33,723 nt of DNA. It comes from a virus. The position numbers and the translations under genes were made by a program. Under the pieces are notes generated by a model, which was not told the origin of the DNA, ran no database searches, and worked only from the letters and a program-made list of their open reading frames with translations. The stretch is from positions 1-33,723 of IMG/VR virus record IMGVR_UViG_3300032322_003144. One strand, given 5' to 3'. Shown here piece by piece: positions 7,675-15,054 of the stretch. Numbering within the stretch: position 1 is the stretch's first letter; the number at the start of each line of letters is the position of its first letter.

Positions 7675-7771
7675 TCCACCCGCTCGCTCCCGCTCTGGGA
7701 TTCCAGTTCTGCGCTGAACAGGCCGCACATCCGGCCTTGCTCCACCCACTCGCGCCTACTCAGGGATTCCG
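7675..7771. repeat. Two copies of a GC-rich dispersed repeat
   Basis: Copies near 7677-7704 and 7741-7771 read roughly CCACYCGCTCGCxCCTxCTCxGGGATTCC. Related copies occur at 8708-8744 and 8796-8834. They lie in stretches without firm genes, so look like a small intergenic repeat family. The rest of 7551-7897 has no gene I can support. Confidence 0.4.
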
Positions 7772-7897
7772 CTGCACCCCAAACAGGCTCACCTTCAAAA
7801 CTCTTGGGTTGCCCACCAGTGGCTTGCTCCGGGCTTCCTCAGTCTGAGGCATTCCTGCGTCATGCCTCCGCTTCGGGAAGTCCCGTCGCTGCGCCCA

Positions 7898-8218
7898 ATG
7901 GCGCAGATGATCATGGTTTCTCTTTCAGCTGCCGCTTCACCGTTCTGCAGGCCAGAAGAAGATCCCTTCCTGCTGCTCGAATCCACCCTCCGTTCCATCG
8001 AGGTGGTGCTGATGCTGCGGCGCAATCTGCCGCTGCGCCGCACCTGGAGTGAGCAGCCCTATGGAGAGGAGGAGATCACCCGCCTGGAAGAGGAGGTCCT
8101 GCCAGCCATCCGCAAGTGTCTGGCCCGCGTTGATGAGCTCGATCAGCGGCTGCTGGCCCAGCATGAGTTGCTGGTGCTGCGCTGTGAGCTAGAAGCCAAG
8201 CGGCACGCTGTGGCCTAA
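7898..8218 (+). CDS. Hypothetical small helical phage protein
   Basis: A 106-residue protein (from the ATG at 7898; starts at 7862, 7907 or 7913 are also possible, and the first falls in repeat-like sequence). The C-terminal two thirds are strongly helical with heptad-like spacing (EEEITRLEEEVLPAIRKCLARVDELDQRLLAQHELLVLRCELEA, quoted here only as positions about 55-100), suggesting a coiled coil. It is followed by a clear terminator at 8246-8270, which probably ends the lysis-gene transcript. Function unknown; position would suit a lysis accessory or tail-associated protein. Confidence 0.6.
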   Translation: MAQMIMVSLSAAASPFCRPEEDPFLLLESTLRSIEVVLMLRRNLPLRRTWSEQPYGEEEITRLEEEVLPAIRKCLARVDELDQRLLAQHELLVLRCELEAKRHAVA

Positions 8219-8245
8219 GGCCCAGGAGCCAAAGGCTCAAGCCCG

Positions 8246-8270
8246 GCCGGGGGCCTAATCCCGGCTTTTT
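8246..8270 (+). terminator. Rho-independent terminator
   Basis: GCCGGG (8246-8251), an 8-base loop and CCCGGC (8260-8265), followed by five T. It lies 28 bp after the stop codon at 8218, in the right orientation to end plus-strand transcription of the lysis block. Confidence 0.8.
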
Positions 8271-8502
8271 CACCCTGTTGGTTTGCTGGAGATCAGGGTC
8301 AGCCGTGGTGCAGCGCAGGGGAGAGCACTTCCCCAATGGTTCGCCCAAGCGCCAGCTGCCTGTCGGGCTGGCAGCGCCGCAGCGTCAAGGCCAAGGCGAG
8401 CGCCCGGTGGGAATTACTGAGTGCACCTTTCGGTGCCACTCGGGCGGCCTTGACCCGGCGGCTTAGTGGGCGCGAGGGGGGGCGTTTTTTCTCCTTCCTG
8501 CG

Positions 8503-8679
8503 ATGCAAGCCACCTCCACCCTGCTCCGCTCCAGCAGCACCAGGCAGCGCAAGGCCGGCCCGGCCACCACAGCAGCTCGGCAGCTGGTCCTCTTCTCTTT
8601 GCCCGAGCCGAGCGCCTGCTGCTGGGATCTGATCTGCCCAGAGGAAGCCTGGGAGCAGCCCCTGCGCTGGGCCGTCTAG
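8503..8679 (+). CDS. Small hypothetical protein, 58 residues
   Basis: Begins MQATSTLLRSSSTRQRK and ends EEAWEQPLRWAV. A basic Ser/Thr-rich N-terminus is followed by a segment with LVLFSLPEPSACCWDLICPEE, whose mix of acidic and aromatic residues with a Cys-Cys-Trp and a further Cys looks like a real protein rather than a shadow frame. It follows T-rich sequence (8484-8493). Not recognised; possibly a small metal-binding or phage accessory protein. Confidence 0.45.
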   Translation: MQATSTLLRSSSTRQRKAGPATTAARQLVLFSLPEPSACCWDLICPEEAWEQPLRWAV

Positions 8680-9223
8680 GGCCAAGGCCCGCTGGAGGCC
8701 TAAGCCCCTCCACCCGCTCGCGCCTGCTCGGGAGTTACGCGGCGGCCTTTTTATGGCCTAACTGGTTGGCCAGCAATCGGCCAAGGCCTATGCCGCTACG
8801 CCTCTCGCGCCTGCTCGGGCTACGCGGCTCCGGCCGGGATGAACAGCAGTAGAGAACTAACTGCTAGGCCAGGCCACCAGGCAGGCAAGGCCCCAAGCAA
8901 CAGACGAACGCTGGCCGGGGTGCAGCAGAGCGGGCCGGCAGGTTGCCGCTACTCGGCAGGCCACATCAGCTCAGAGCGGGCTACTTGGCAGTCCTCGATC
9001 GCCAGGGAAGCGAGCGTGTCTATGCACCGAACGCGGTAAGGAGGCAGCACGGGTCTTTCAGCAGAGCCACTGGGCATTGGCTGGCCGGGCGTTGCGAAAC
9101 CCCCTCCGCAGCCTGCCCCTGCGGCTCGCACTAGCAAGGGCTGGCGCGAGGCTCGCTGCTCTCGCCCCTGGCTAGTGCTCACCTTTGGGGCGCTTGGTCG
9201 GTGTTCTCCGCACCACCCCAGCC
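8680..9223. other. Stretch without a supported gene; repeats and hairpins
   Basis: Contains two copies of the GC-rich repeat (8708-8744 and 8796-8834), a hairpin TTGGCC/GGCCAA at 8766-8784, and a longer imperfect hairpin CACTAGC (9129-9135) with GCTAGTG (9171-9177) including an inner GGGC/GCCC pairing. Frames on both strands have low-complexity Arg/Ala/Ser composition, so I call none. Confidence 0.5.
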
Positions 9224-9442
9224 ATGGCCACTCCCCAAGGCCCCGTCTGTGAAGTCCGCCTGCTTGTTGTTCACCGCTATCCGCCCGGCGTTCAGAAGCT
9301 CGGCTCCACTCCCTGCGAAGTCGAGTTCTTTGGCCGCCGCGGTAAGCCCGTCAAGAAGATGCGGCTGATCCCCGCCGAGAAGGCATTTGCCTTTGCCCGC
9401 AAGCTGCAGGGCACCCCCGGCTGCACCGTCTCGGTCTGCTGA
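9224..9442 (+). CDS. Small basic hypothetical protein
   Basis: A 72-residue protein starting MATPQGPVCEVRLLVVHRYPP. It has beta-strand-like alternation, a lysine-rich middle (GRRGKPVKKMRLIPAEKAFAFAR) and ends PGCTVSVC. The frame is open to 9185, but the ATG at 9224 gives a natural N-terminus. It looks like a compact beta fold, possibly nucleic-acid binding, but no family is recognised. It is convergent with the minus-strand gene at 9484-9759. Confidence 0.6.
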   Translation: MATPQGPVCEVRLLVVHRYPPGVQKLGSTPCEVEFFGRRGKPVKKMRLIPAEKAFAFARKLQGTPGCTVSVC

Positions 9443-9483
9443 GCCAAAGGGCTCTGGCCCAGCTGCCGGTTGGTGGCCGGGCC

Positions 9484-9759
9484 TTACAGCCAATGCCTGT
9501 AGCTACTCCGCTGCCGCCGGGCCCTGGCCTTAGAGCGAGCAGAGCCGAACTGGGGGCTGCTGCCATCGCGGCGACGGCGCACCCAGGTCCCTTTTCTGAT
9601 CAAGCCAGCGTCCTGGCTGTTGGCGCGGCGTGCAGCAACGATCGCTCCGTAACCACGCTTTTGTTTGGCGCGGGCACGGGAGCGGGCCTGGCTGGCGCTA
9701 GCGGCCGGCACCACCGTGGCGGTGGATCGGTCGCGCCAGAACACCAGATACCAAGCCAT
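9484..9759 (-). CDS. Small basic hypothetical protein downstream of the scaffold gene
   Basis: A 91-residue protein starting MAWYLVFWRDRSTATVVPA. The N-terminus looks like a short beta hairpin; the remainder is very rich in Arg, Lys, Ala and Ser (ARSRARAKQKRGYG, RRRRDG), which suggests DNA or RNA binding. It follows the scaffold gene by 34 bp on the same strand, so is likely in the morphogenesis transcript. A role as internal DNA-binding virion protein or as an inhibitor is possible; nothing specific can be said. Confidence 0.55.
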   Translation of the reverse strand: MAWYLVFWRDRSTATVVPAASASQARSRARAKQKRGYGAIVAARRANSQDAGLIRKGTWVRRRRDGSSPQFGSARSKARARRQRSSYRHWL

Positions 9760-9793
9760 CAGCTACTGCAGCAGGGGGTATGCGATGCGCTCA

Positions 9794-10705
9794 TCAGCGC
9801 CGCGGTGCCGGTGCCCTGGGGGTGGTGGCTTTGACGGCCTCCAGGTAAAGCTCGGCGGTGCTCAGGGTCTGCAGGTTCGGCGCGGCGCTGTGGTCATGGC
9901 CCGCCTCTGCAACCGTGCCCGCATACAGGCCACTGCGCTGCTGGAACAGGAAGCTGAACACCGGGTGACGGCGCATCTCTTCCATGTAATCGCCATCGGA
10001 GAGGGCGACCCCATCGGCGGTGAGGGGCTGACCCTTGCCATCCACTGGCAGAAGCCGCTCACGGCCATCCGCCTCCCCCAGCTGGAAGTGGCCACCGCAC
10101 AGCGTCACGAAGGTGTCGAAAAACGTGCCCCGCTCATCGCCGCCGACGCGCCCCTCGGCTTCTGAGAACAAGCGCTCCAGCAAGCGCTCCTTGCGCAGGT
10201 TCTGCACCTGGGAGCGGGCCTCATCCCGTTCCTTTTCAACGCTGCGCACGCGGCGGATGTTGGCCTCATTGAGCTGGCGTTCACGGTCGCCCACCTGGCG
10301 TTCGAACTCTTCTCGCTTGCGCTCAGCGTCCTGCAGCCGGGCATATTCATCGGGATTGATCTCCGAGAAGCGAGACAGCTGGGCGCGGGCCTTGCGCAGC
10401 TCTTTTTCGAGCTGGTTGCTGCGGCGGCGTTCAGCGCGCAGCGGCTCAGCACTGCCGAGAGCAGCAGCAGGGGGGTCGTCGTTGTCGCTGCTGCCGCTGC
10501 TGGCGTCCTGGGGAGGGACCGAGTCAAAGCTGTCGTCACCAGCGCCGCCGTCGTGGCCGCTGGCCTCGTCGTCGCCCTCATCGAGGGGATCGAGTTCAGC
10601 AGCTAGTGGAGCTATGGAGCCAGCAGGGCCCTGGTTGGGTTGCTGCTGCTGCTGGCGGTAGGTCTGCCAAGGCGCGGCAGTGGTCGAGAAGAAGGAGGAG
10701 GACAT
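9794..10705 (-). CDS. Capsid scaffolding-like protein
   Basis: About 303 residues. The first 100 are acidic and low in complexity (many Asp, Ser, Gly, Pro after a Gln run). Residues about 100-190 form a long charged coiled coil (LRAERRRSNQLEKELRKA onward, with repeated EREEFERQ and EKERDEAR patterns). The C-terminus has a small domain ending in basic residues (APAPRR). Acidic disordered start, long coiled coil and basic tail are typical of scaffolds that guide capsid assembly, where the basic tail binds the shell. ATG at 10705 is preferred over the GTG one codon earlier. The scaffold is unusually far from the capsid gene. Confidence 0.75.
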   Translation of the reverse strand: MSSSFFSTTAAPWQTYRQQQQQPNQGPAGSIAPLAAELDPLDEGDDEASGHDGGAGDDSFDSVPPQDASSGSSDNDDPPAAALGSAEPLRAERRRSNQLEKELRKARAQLSRFSEINPDEYARLQDAERKREEFERQVGDRERQLNEANIRRVRSVEKERDEARSQVQNLRKERLLERLFSEAEGRVGGDERGTFFDTFVTLCGGHFQLGEADGRERLLPVDGKGQPLTADGVALSDGDYMEEMRRHPVFSFLFQQRSGLYAGTVAEAGHDHSAAPNLQTLSTAELYLEAVKATTPRAPAPRR

Positions 10706-10825
10706 CACCCATCACGGCTGTGGTGTTGCGGGCGCCCCGTCCGGGCTGCGCTCGCTCTCCCTGTTGCCAGGCCCTGAGAATGTGTATGCCTGGCCTAAGC
10801 TCTACACATCGCCTCTGGGGCCTGC

Positions 10826-11041
10826 ATGCGCACCAACATCGTCATCGACGACACCCTGATGAAGCAGGCAATGCAGGCCAGTGGTGCACGCAGTAAGCGG
10901 GAAGCCGTGGAGTTGGGGCTGCGCACCCTGGTCAAGCTGCAGCAGCAAGCAGAAATTCGCGCCTTCCGCGGGCGCCTGGCCTGGGAAGGTGATCTGGAGG
11001 CCCAACGCCTGGATGAGGAGCCTGCGGGCAAGCAGCCGTGA
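10826..11041 (+). CDS. vapB: VapB-family antitoxin
   Basis: A 71-residue protein with the N-terminal ribbon-helix-helix pattern of the VapB group: MRTNIVIDDTLMKQAM (strand and first helix), SKREAVELGLRTLVKLQ (second helix) and a flexible toxin-binding tail with FRGRLAWEGDLE. It should bind the partner PIN toxin and repress the shared promoter as a complex. It overlaps the toxin gene by 4 bp (GTGA). The pair sits on the plus strand inside the minus-strand morphogenesis series, between scaffold and LysM genes, so it is an insert. Its role may be element maintenance or phage defence. Confidence 0.9.
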   Translation: MRTNIVIDDTLMKQAMQASGARSKREAVELGLRTLVKLQQQAEIRAFRGRLAWEGDLEAQRLDEEPAGKQP

Positions 11042-11427
11042 TCGTTGTTGATTCCTCGGTCTGGATCGACTTCTTCAATGGGGTCAGTACCCCCGAGGTG
11101 GATCGGTTGGATGCGCTGCTCGGGGTGACACCACTAGCGATCGGCGACCTCATCCTGGTAGAGGTGATGCAGGGATTCCGCAACGAGCGGGATGTTGCCA
11201 CCGCCCGGCAGCTGTTCCATTCCCTAGCTCTGCTGCCTCTGTTGGGGGGAAGCAACCCCTGGAAAGCGGCTGAGAACTACAGGCAGCTGCGCCGCAAAGG
11301 GATCACGGTGCGCAAGACGATCGATGGGATCATCGCCACTGCCTGCATCGAGGCCAACCTGCCGCTGCTATTCAGCGACCGGGACTTCCAGCCCTACGTC
11401 GAGCACCTGGGCCTGTTGGCGGCATGA
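11038..11427 (+). CDS. vapC: VapC-family PIN-domain toxin RNase
   Basis: A 129-residue PIN domain. Expected catalytic acids are visible: Asp5 in IVVDSSVWIDFF, a Glu in LILVEVMQGF, the first C-terminal Asp in TIDGIIATAC and another in LLFSDRDFQPY. VapC toxins cut structured RNAs, often initiator tRNA or rRNA, in a Mg-dependent way. The start is GTG at 11038, overlapping the antitoxin stop, so the two are translationally coupled. Full length for the family, all motifs intact, so probably active. It ends 26 bp before the convergent LysM gene stop. Confidence 0.9.
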   Translation: MIVVDSSVWIDFFNGVSTPEVDRLDALLGVTPLAIGDLILVEVMQGFRNERDVATARQLFHSLALLPLLGGSNPWKAAENYRQLRRKGITVRKTIDGIIATACIEANLPLLFSDRDFQPYVEHLGLLAA

Positions 11428-11452
11428 GCTACCGGTCGCGGCACCACCCCGT

Positions 11453-12613
11453 CTAAGCAGGCAGCTCCTCCAGCACAGCTGCAGAGCGCCTCGCCGGCAG
11501 GTAGATCCACTCCCCCGCCGGCAGCTGCGTTGACGGCAGATAACCCGGCACCAGCAGTTGCATCCCGGCCGGGATCGGCGTGGTGGAGCGGTAGACAGGC
11601 AGCAGCAGGGTGGTGCCTAAGGGCAGCGGTTCCTCGCTGGGCCAGCTGCTCAGCTCAGGGTTGAACTCGCGCAGCAGGGTCAGGCTCAGTTGCTGCTCGC
11701 TCGCCACGCTGCTCAAGGTCTCCCCCTCACTGGTGAGGTAGGCCTCGCTCTGCTGCAGCACCGGGTTGAGGCTGCGCAGCTTGGCTTCCGTGGTGCCATG
11801 GCGCCCGGCCAGCACCGCAAGCGAATCCCCCTCGATTGAGGTGATCGTTTGGGTGCTCTCCAGCTGGGGGTTGCTCCGCCGCAAGGTGGCCACGGTGGTG
11901 CCGTAGCGCTCAGCGATCAGGTTCAACGTGTCGCCATCACGGAGCACCAACACGCTGTGGGGCCTAAGCACCAGCTGGATCGCCTCCCCCAGCAGCGGCT
12001 GCACCAATAAACCGATGCCACCAGGGCCGTAGTCCGCCCCGAAGTGCTGCACCAGGCAGCCGGCGAATTGAGCACGACCGCCGGAGGGCAGCCCGCCCTG
12101 GGGCAACAACTGAGCCAGATCCCCGAGCCACATCACCCCCTGGCAGGGGGCCTGCACCGTGCCCAGTAGTTCTGGCTCCCAGGGCAGCGGTGCCTCATCA
12201 CGAAAGCCGGGGGTGGCCCAGGGCAGTTCAGCCGCAAGCCAGTCAAAGGTGTTGCTGGTGCTCACCGGCAGGATTGCTGAGCGGCACAGGTAGCCCCGCA
12301 GCAAGACATCCCCCGGGTCAGTGAGAGCGGTGTCGTTGTAGCCGCCCACGATGCCGGCTTGCTCGAGGAAGCAGTCGATCACATGCCGGCGGATAGGAAC
12401 CGGACTTCGGCTCTCAGGACGGTCGACTTCAAAGAGGCAGAGGCGGGCATTGGCGTAGGGCTGCAGGGCCAGCCATAGAGGCGCAGCAGCAGGCAGGGCC
12501 ACCCGGCTGTCGATCGCTGGTGAGGCCGCTGGCAAGCCCACCAGCTGGCCCCACTGCCCTGCAGCCCGCACGGGGTTAAGGCCCTGGTTCAGCGGCGAGA
12601 GGGGCTGCTCCAT
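11453..12613 (-). CDS. Phage virion-associated protein with LysM-like repeats
   Basis: A 386-residue protein. Residues about 218-345 hold three LysM-like repeats: VLVLRDGDTLNLIAERYGTT, SIEGDSLAVLAGRHGTT, SEGETLSSVASEQQL, each followed by the LRxxNPxL turn typical of LysM. The first 215 residues are a different domain with Trp, Pro and Cys residues and no recognised family. After the LysM part are short proline-bracketed strands (GTTLLLPVYR, GMQLLVPGY) that repeat a LLxP pattern, as in the LysM terminus. LysM binds GlcNAc in peptidoglycan, so this could be a virion protein that meets the cell wall during infection. It is encoded downstream of portal and connector-like genes. Confidence 0.75.
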   Translation of the reverse strand: MEQPLSPLNQGLNPVRAAGQWGQLVGLPAASPAIDSRVALPAAAPLWLALQPYANARLCLFEVDRPESRSPVPIRRHVIDCFLEQAGIVGGYNDTALTDPGDVLLRGYLCRSAILPVSTSNTFDWLAAELPWATPGFRDEAPLPWEPELLGTVQAPCQGVMWLGDLAQLLPQGGLPSGGRAQFAGCLVQHFGADYGPGGIGLLVQPLLGEAIQLVLRPHSVLVLRDGDTLNLIAERYGTTVATLRRSNPQLESTQTITSIEGDSLAVLAGRHGTTEAKLRSLNPVLQQSEAYLTSEGETLSSVASEQQLSLTLLREFNPELSSWPSEEPLPLGTTLLLPVYRSTTPIPAGMQLLVPGYLPSTQLPAGEWIYLPARRSAAVLEELPA

Positions 12614-12616
12614 TGC

Positions 12617-13114
12617 TCAACCCCGCACCAGAGATCCATGGAAGGGGTCGGGGTTGCACTGGCGCCAGTTCTGCAGCCGCGGCAAAAGCAGCGCCAGCTG
12701 GCCGATGTGCTGGCTCCTGTGCCGGTTCAGCACTACCGCCGGTGACGGTCCCGCAGGGTTCCACTCGCTTTCGGTTTCCTCCAGCAGTAGCTCGGTGGCG
12801 TAGTCGACCACCGCCAACTTGCTCAGCGGCAGCGGGTTGGGCACGACGCCACCGGCCACACCCTTGCGCTTGCTACGAACCGGGGTGTTCACCTCAGCCG
12901 GGGTCAGCACCGCCAGCTGCTGATCCAGGTCGGCGATTGCATCGAGGTGGCCCTGGGCGGTGCACACCCCGGTGGAGTAATGGCACTGCAGCAGGGCCAT
13001 CTCCCGGTTCAGAGCCGAGAGAGAGGGTGCGCTGACAGGAATCGAGAGGGCGATGCGCAGGGCTTCTGCGTCGCTTGGGCGCCAGCTGCAGGTGGGCGGG
13101 GAGGGCTGGGTCAT
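12617..13114 (-). CDS. Hypothetical phage protein between portal and LysM genes
   Basis: A 165-residue protein from the ATG at 13114, preceded by AGGGAGG at good spacing; the frame is open to 13186, but that part overlaps the portal stop. It starts MTQPSPPTCSWRPSDAEAL and contains helical segments (LSALNREMALLQCHYS, AVVDYATELLLEETESEWN). Position right after the portal gene (17 bp gap) and size suit a head-tail adaptor or connector, but no motif confirms this. It ends 3 bp before the LysM gene start, so it is co-transcribed and probably translationally coupled. Confidence 0.65.
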   Translation of the reverse strand: MTQPSPPTCSWRPSDAEALRIALSIPVSAPSLSALNREMALLQCHYSTGVCTAQGHLDAIADLDQQLAVLTPAEVNTPVRSKRKGVAGGVVPNPLPLSKLAVVDYATELLLEETESEWNPAGPSPAVVLNRHRSQHIGQLALLLPRLQNWRQCNPDPFHGSLVRG

Positions 13115-13130
13115 GCCCTCCCTTGCCAGC

Positions 13131-14711
13131 TCAGCTGCCCCCAGTGATCTCGCCCAGCCCCAGCTGCTGACGCAGCTCCACCCCATCGATCACCCCCCGC
13201 TCATGCAGCACCAGCCACTCCTGCACCGATGGCTGGGGTTTGCGCGGCGGCTGCGGCGGCACCAGCGGACAGATCTCCACGTTGCAGGCCGGCGTGTCGG
13301 AGAGCTTTTCGCCAGTGAGGCGGGTCCACTGGCGCAGCAGGGTGCTGAGCATCGAGCTCTTCTGGCCCGCCAGCGACTGCAGCACCGCAAAGCTCTGGCC
13401 GGCAGTCAGCGAAATCTCCAGCTCGGTGCGGGCTGCACCGTGGCCACCGGCAGGGATCAGAGCGTCGCGGCGCATGGCCTCCTCCAGCTGCTGCAGGTAG
13501 GCCCGGTGCTCCGCCAGTGAGCGGGCTTCTATCTCGACCCACTGAAACTTGGCACCCTCCGGCAGGTCCATGAAGGAGGAGGTGGAGAGCACCAGGCGCT
13601 GGGGGCGTTGAGCATCTCCGGTGCCAGCTCCTTGTGTAGATCCAAGAGCGCCATCACTGCGGCGGAAGCCGTAGGCATCCACCAAGCCCGTGCGCACCCC
13701 CACTGGCAGGGCGGTGCGTGACAACAGATCCTCGTAATCGCTGCGGCAGCGGTAGTGGTTCAGGTACTGGTGGGCTAGGCCCAGATGCGGCAGATCGCCC
13801 TCACCAAAGGCGCTGCCATCTACTGAGTACCAGAGGGCCGGCAGGTCAAAGCGCTGGGGCAGCAGCGAAGGCTCGCCTACCGGCACCACGTCGTAGCCAT
13901 CGACGGCGCCGGGATTGGGGTTGGCCTGCCAGCTGCGCAGCACCAGGCCGTCGTCCGTCACTGAAAAGCTTCGGTACAGCCAGGCCTGTGGATCCGGCAC
14001 CAGGCCACCATGAGCATCGATCACCACCGTGGGCACCGAGGCATTGCCGCCTGCGTAACGAGGCGGCAGGGCCTGGCGGCGTGGCTCCCGCCAGACGATC
14101 ACCACTGGCCCCGATGCCGGAGCAGCACTGGCGGCATCGGTGGGCAGGCGCCAGTTGAGCAGGTCGCCTCGGGGTACCAGCTGCAGCCGGGGCATGGACA
14201 GCCGGTCACCCTTGGCGAGTGCCTCCAGCCGGTCGCCTTCTGAGGGCCAGCGGTGCTGGGGCGGCAGCTGCAGGATCAGGCAGCCGCCATCGCGCAGGGT
14301 GAGCAGGTCGGCCAGGAACAGGAACACTCCCAGATCGGTGCCTTGGCCATCGACATCGGTGGCCACCCGGGTGAGGGAGTCGGGCAGCTCCTGCCAGGAC
14401 AATCGAGACAGCATCCCCGCGTAGGTACGCAGGGCATCGCGGTAGAAGCCGGTGGGGCGGGCTGCTTCCAGTCGCTTGATGTAGCAGGTCTCGGGTTCCT
14501 CTATGCCGCGGGTTAGATACAGCGGCCGGCGGCTGGTGCCGTCGGGGAGCTCCAGCAGGGTCCAGCAGTCGTAAACCAGCTGCAGGCGGTCTCTCAGGCC
14601 GGAGAGGGTCGGGTGTTCCAGCCAGGGGGGCTGGGCAGGGCGCTGAGCCTGCGGCGGGGCTGGGGGTGTGGGGCTGCTGGTGGTGACTGACTTGCGGCGG
14701 GTGGTAGGCAC
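13131..14711 (-). CDS. Portal protein (DUF4055-like)
   Basis: A 526-residue protein. Pattern features match DUF4055-type portals: an N-terminal Pro-rich leader, then YLTRGIEEPETCYIKRLEAA and YRDALRTYAGMLSR (early helices), a central beta-rich region (VVIVWREPRR, WLYRSFSVTDDG), the LNHYRCRSDYEDLLSRTALPV segment (stem helix), and near the C-terminus GAARTELEISLTAGQSFAVLQSLAG before the crown. Portals form the dodecameric ring through which DNA enters the head. It is encoded downstream of terminase and sigma-like genes on the same strand, separated from them by the inserted hydrolase gene. Confidence 0.8.
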   Translation of the reverse strand: MPTTRRKSVTTSSPTPPAPPQAQRPAQPPWLEHPTLSGLRDRLQLVYDCWTLLELPDGTSRRPLYLTRGIEEPETCYIKRLEAARPTGFYRDALRTYAGMLSRLSWQELPDSLTRVATDVDGQGTDLGVFLFLADLLTLRDGGCLILQLPPQHRWPSEGDRLEALAKGDRLSMPRLQLVPRGDLLNWRLPTDAASAAPASGPVVIVWREPRRQALPPRYAGGNASVPTVVIDAHGGLVPDPQAWLYRSFSVTDDGLVLRSWQANPNPGAVDGYDVVPVGEPSLLPQRFDLPALWYSVDGSAFGEGDLPHLGLAHQYLNHYRCRSDYEDLLSRTALPVGVRTGLVDAYGFRRSDGALGSTQGAGTGDAQRPQRLVLSTSSFMDLPEGAKFQWVEIEARSLAEHRAYLQQLEEAMRRDALIPAGGHGAARTELEISLTAGQSFAVLQSLAGQKSSMLSTLLRQWTRLTGEKLSDTPACNVEICPLVPPQPPRKPQPSVQEWLVLHERGVIDGVELRQQLGLGEITGGS

Positions 14712-14849
14712 GGGCTGGTGGTGGAGTCAGAGCCATTGCCAGAGGCCGTGTTTGGCCGCGGGGAAGGCGATGCAGGATCTGCAGGGTTCCAGCCAGATCA
14801 TCCGCGCAAGCGAGTCGGCCAGAGCGAGGGGCACGGGTTCTCTTATGAG

Positions 14850-14952
14850 GGTCCGCATATGAACCAAACTTGAGGATCCATCTGCCCGAGAGTGATTGCC
14901 ACGCAGTGGGTTTAGGGTTGAACTGGTAATGGTTCCGGTTCTTATGCGGACC
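14850..14952. repeat. Long inverted repeat at the edge of the hydrolase insert
   Basis: Two 16-bp arms, 14850-14865 (GGTCCGCATATGAACC) and 14937-14952 (GGTTCTTATGCGGACC), are reverse complements at 15 of 16 positions, with 71 bp between. The arms lie where the GC-rich portal gene gives way to the AT-richer hydrolase gene. They could be a junction scar, a two-part operator or a transcript hairpin. The rest of 14712-15054 has no gene I can support. Confidence 0.6.
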
Positions 14953-15054
14953 AACAGGGGCCAGACTATTTTTAACGAGGATCAGACATATAGCGTTGGG
15001 CAATGAATCGCTAAACGAATCTAAAGAAAACTCGAAGAGCGTGAGGCTTTTTGT

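Noticed and set aside
10035-10661. 208-residue plus-strand frame rich in Ser and Arg
   Set aside because: Antisense shadow of the scaffold coiled coil; its composition is explained by the opposite strand.
14993-15003. Integron attC-like core (GTTGGGC before the hydrolase gene)
   Set aside because: No matching RYYYAAC box or paired L boxes at the needed distance and no integron integrase in the window.
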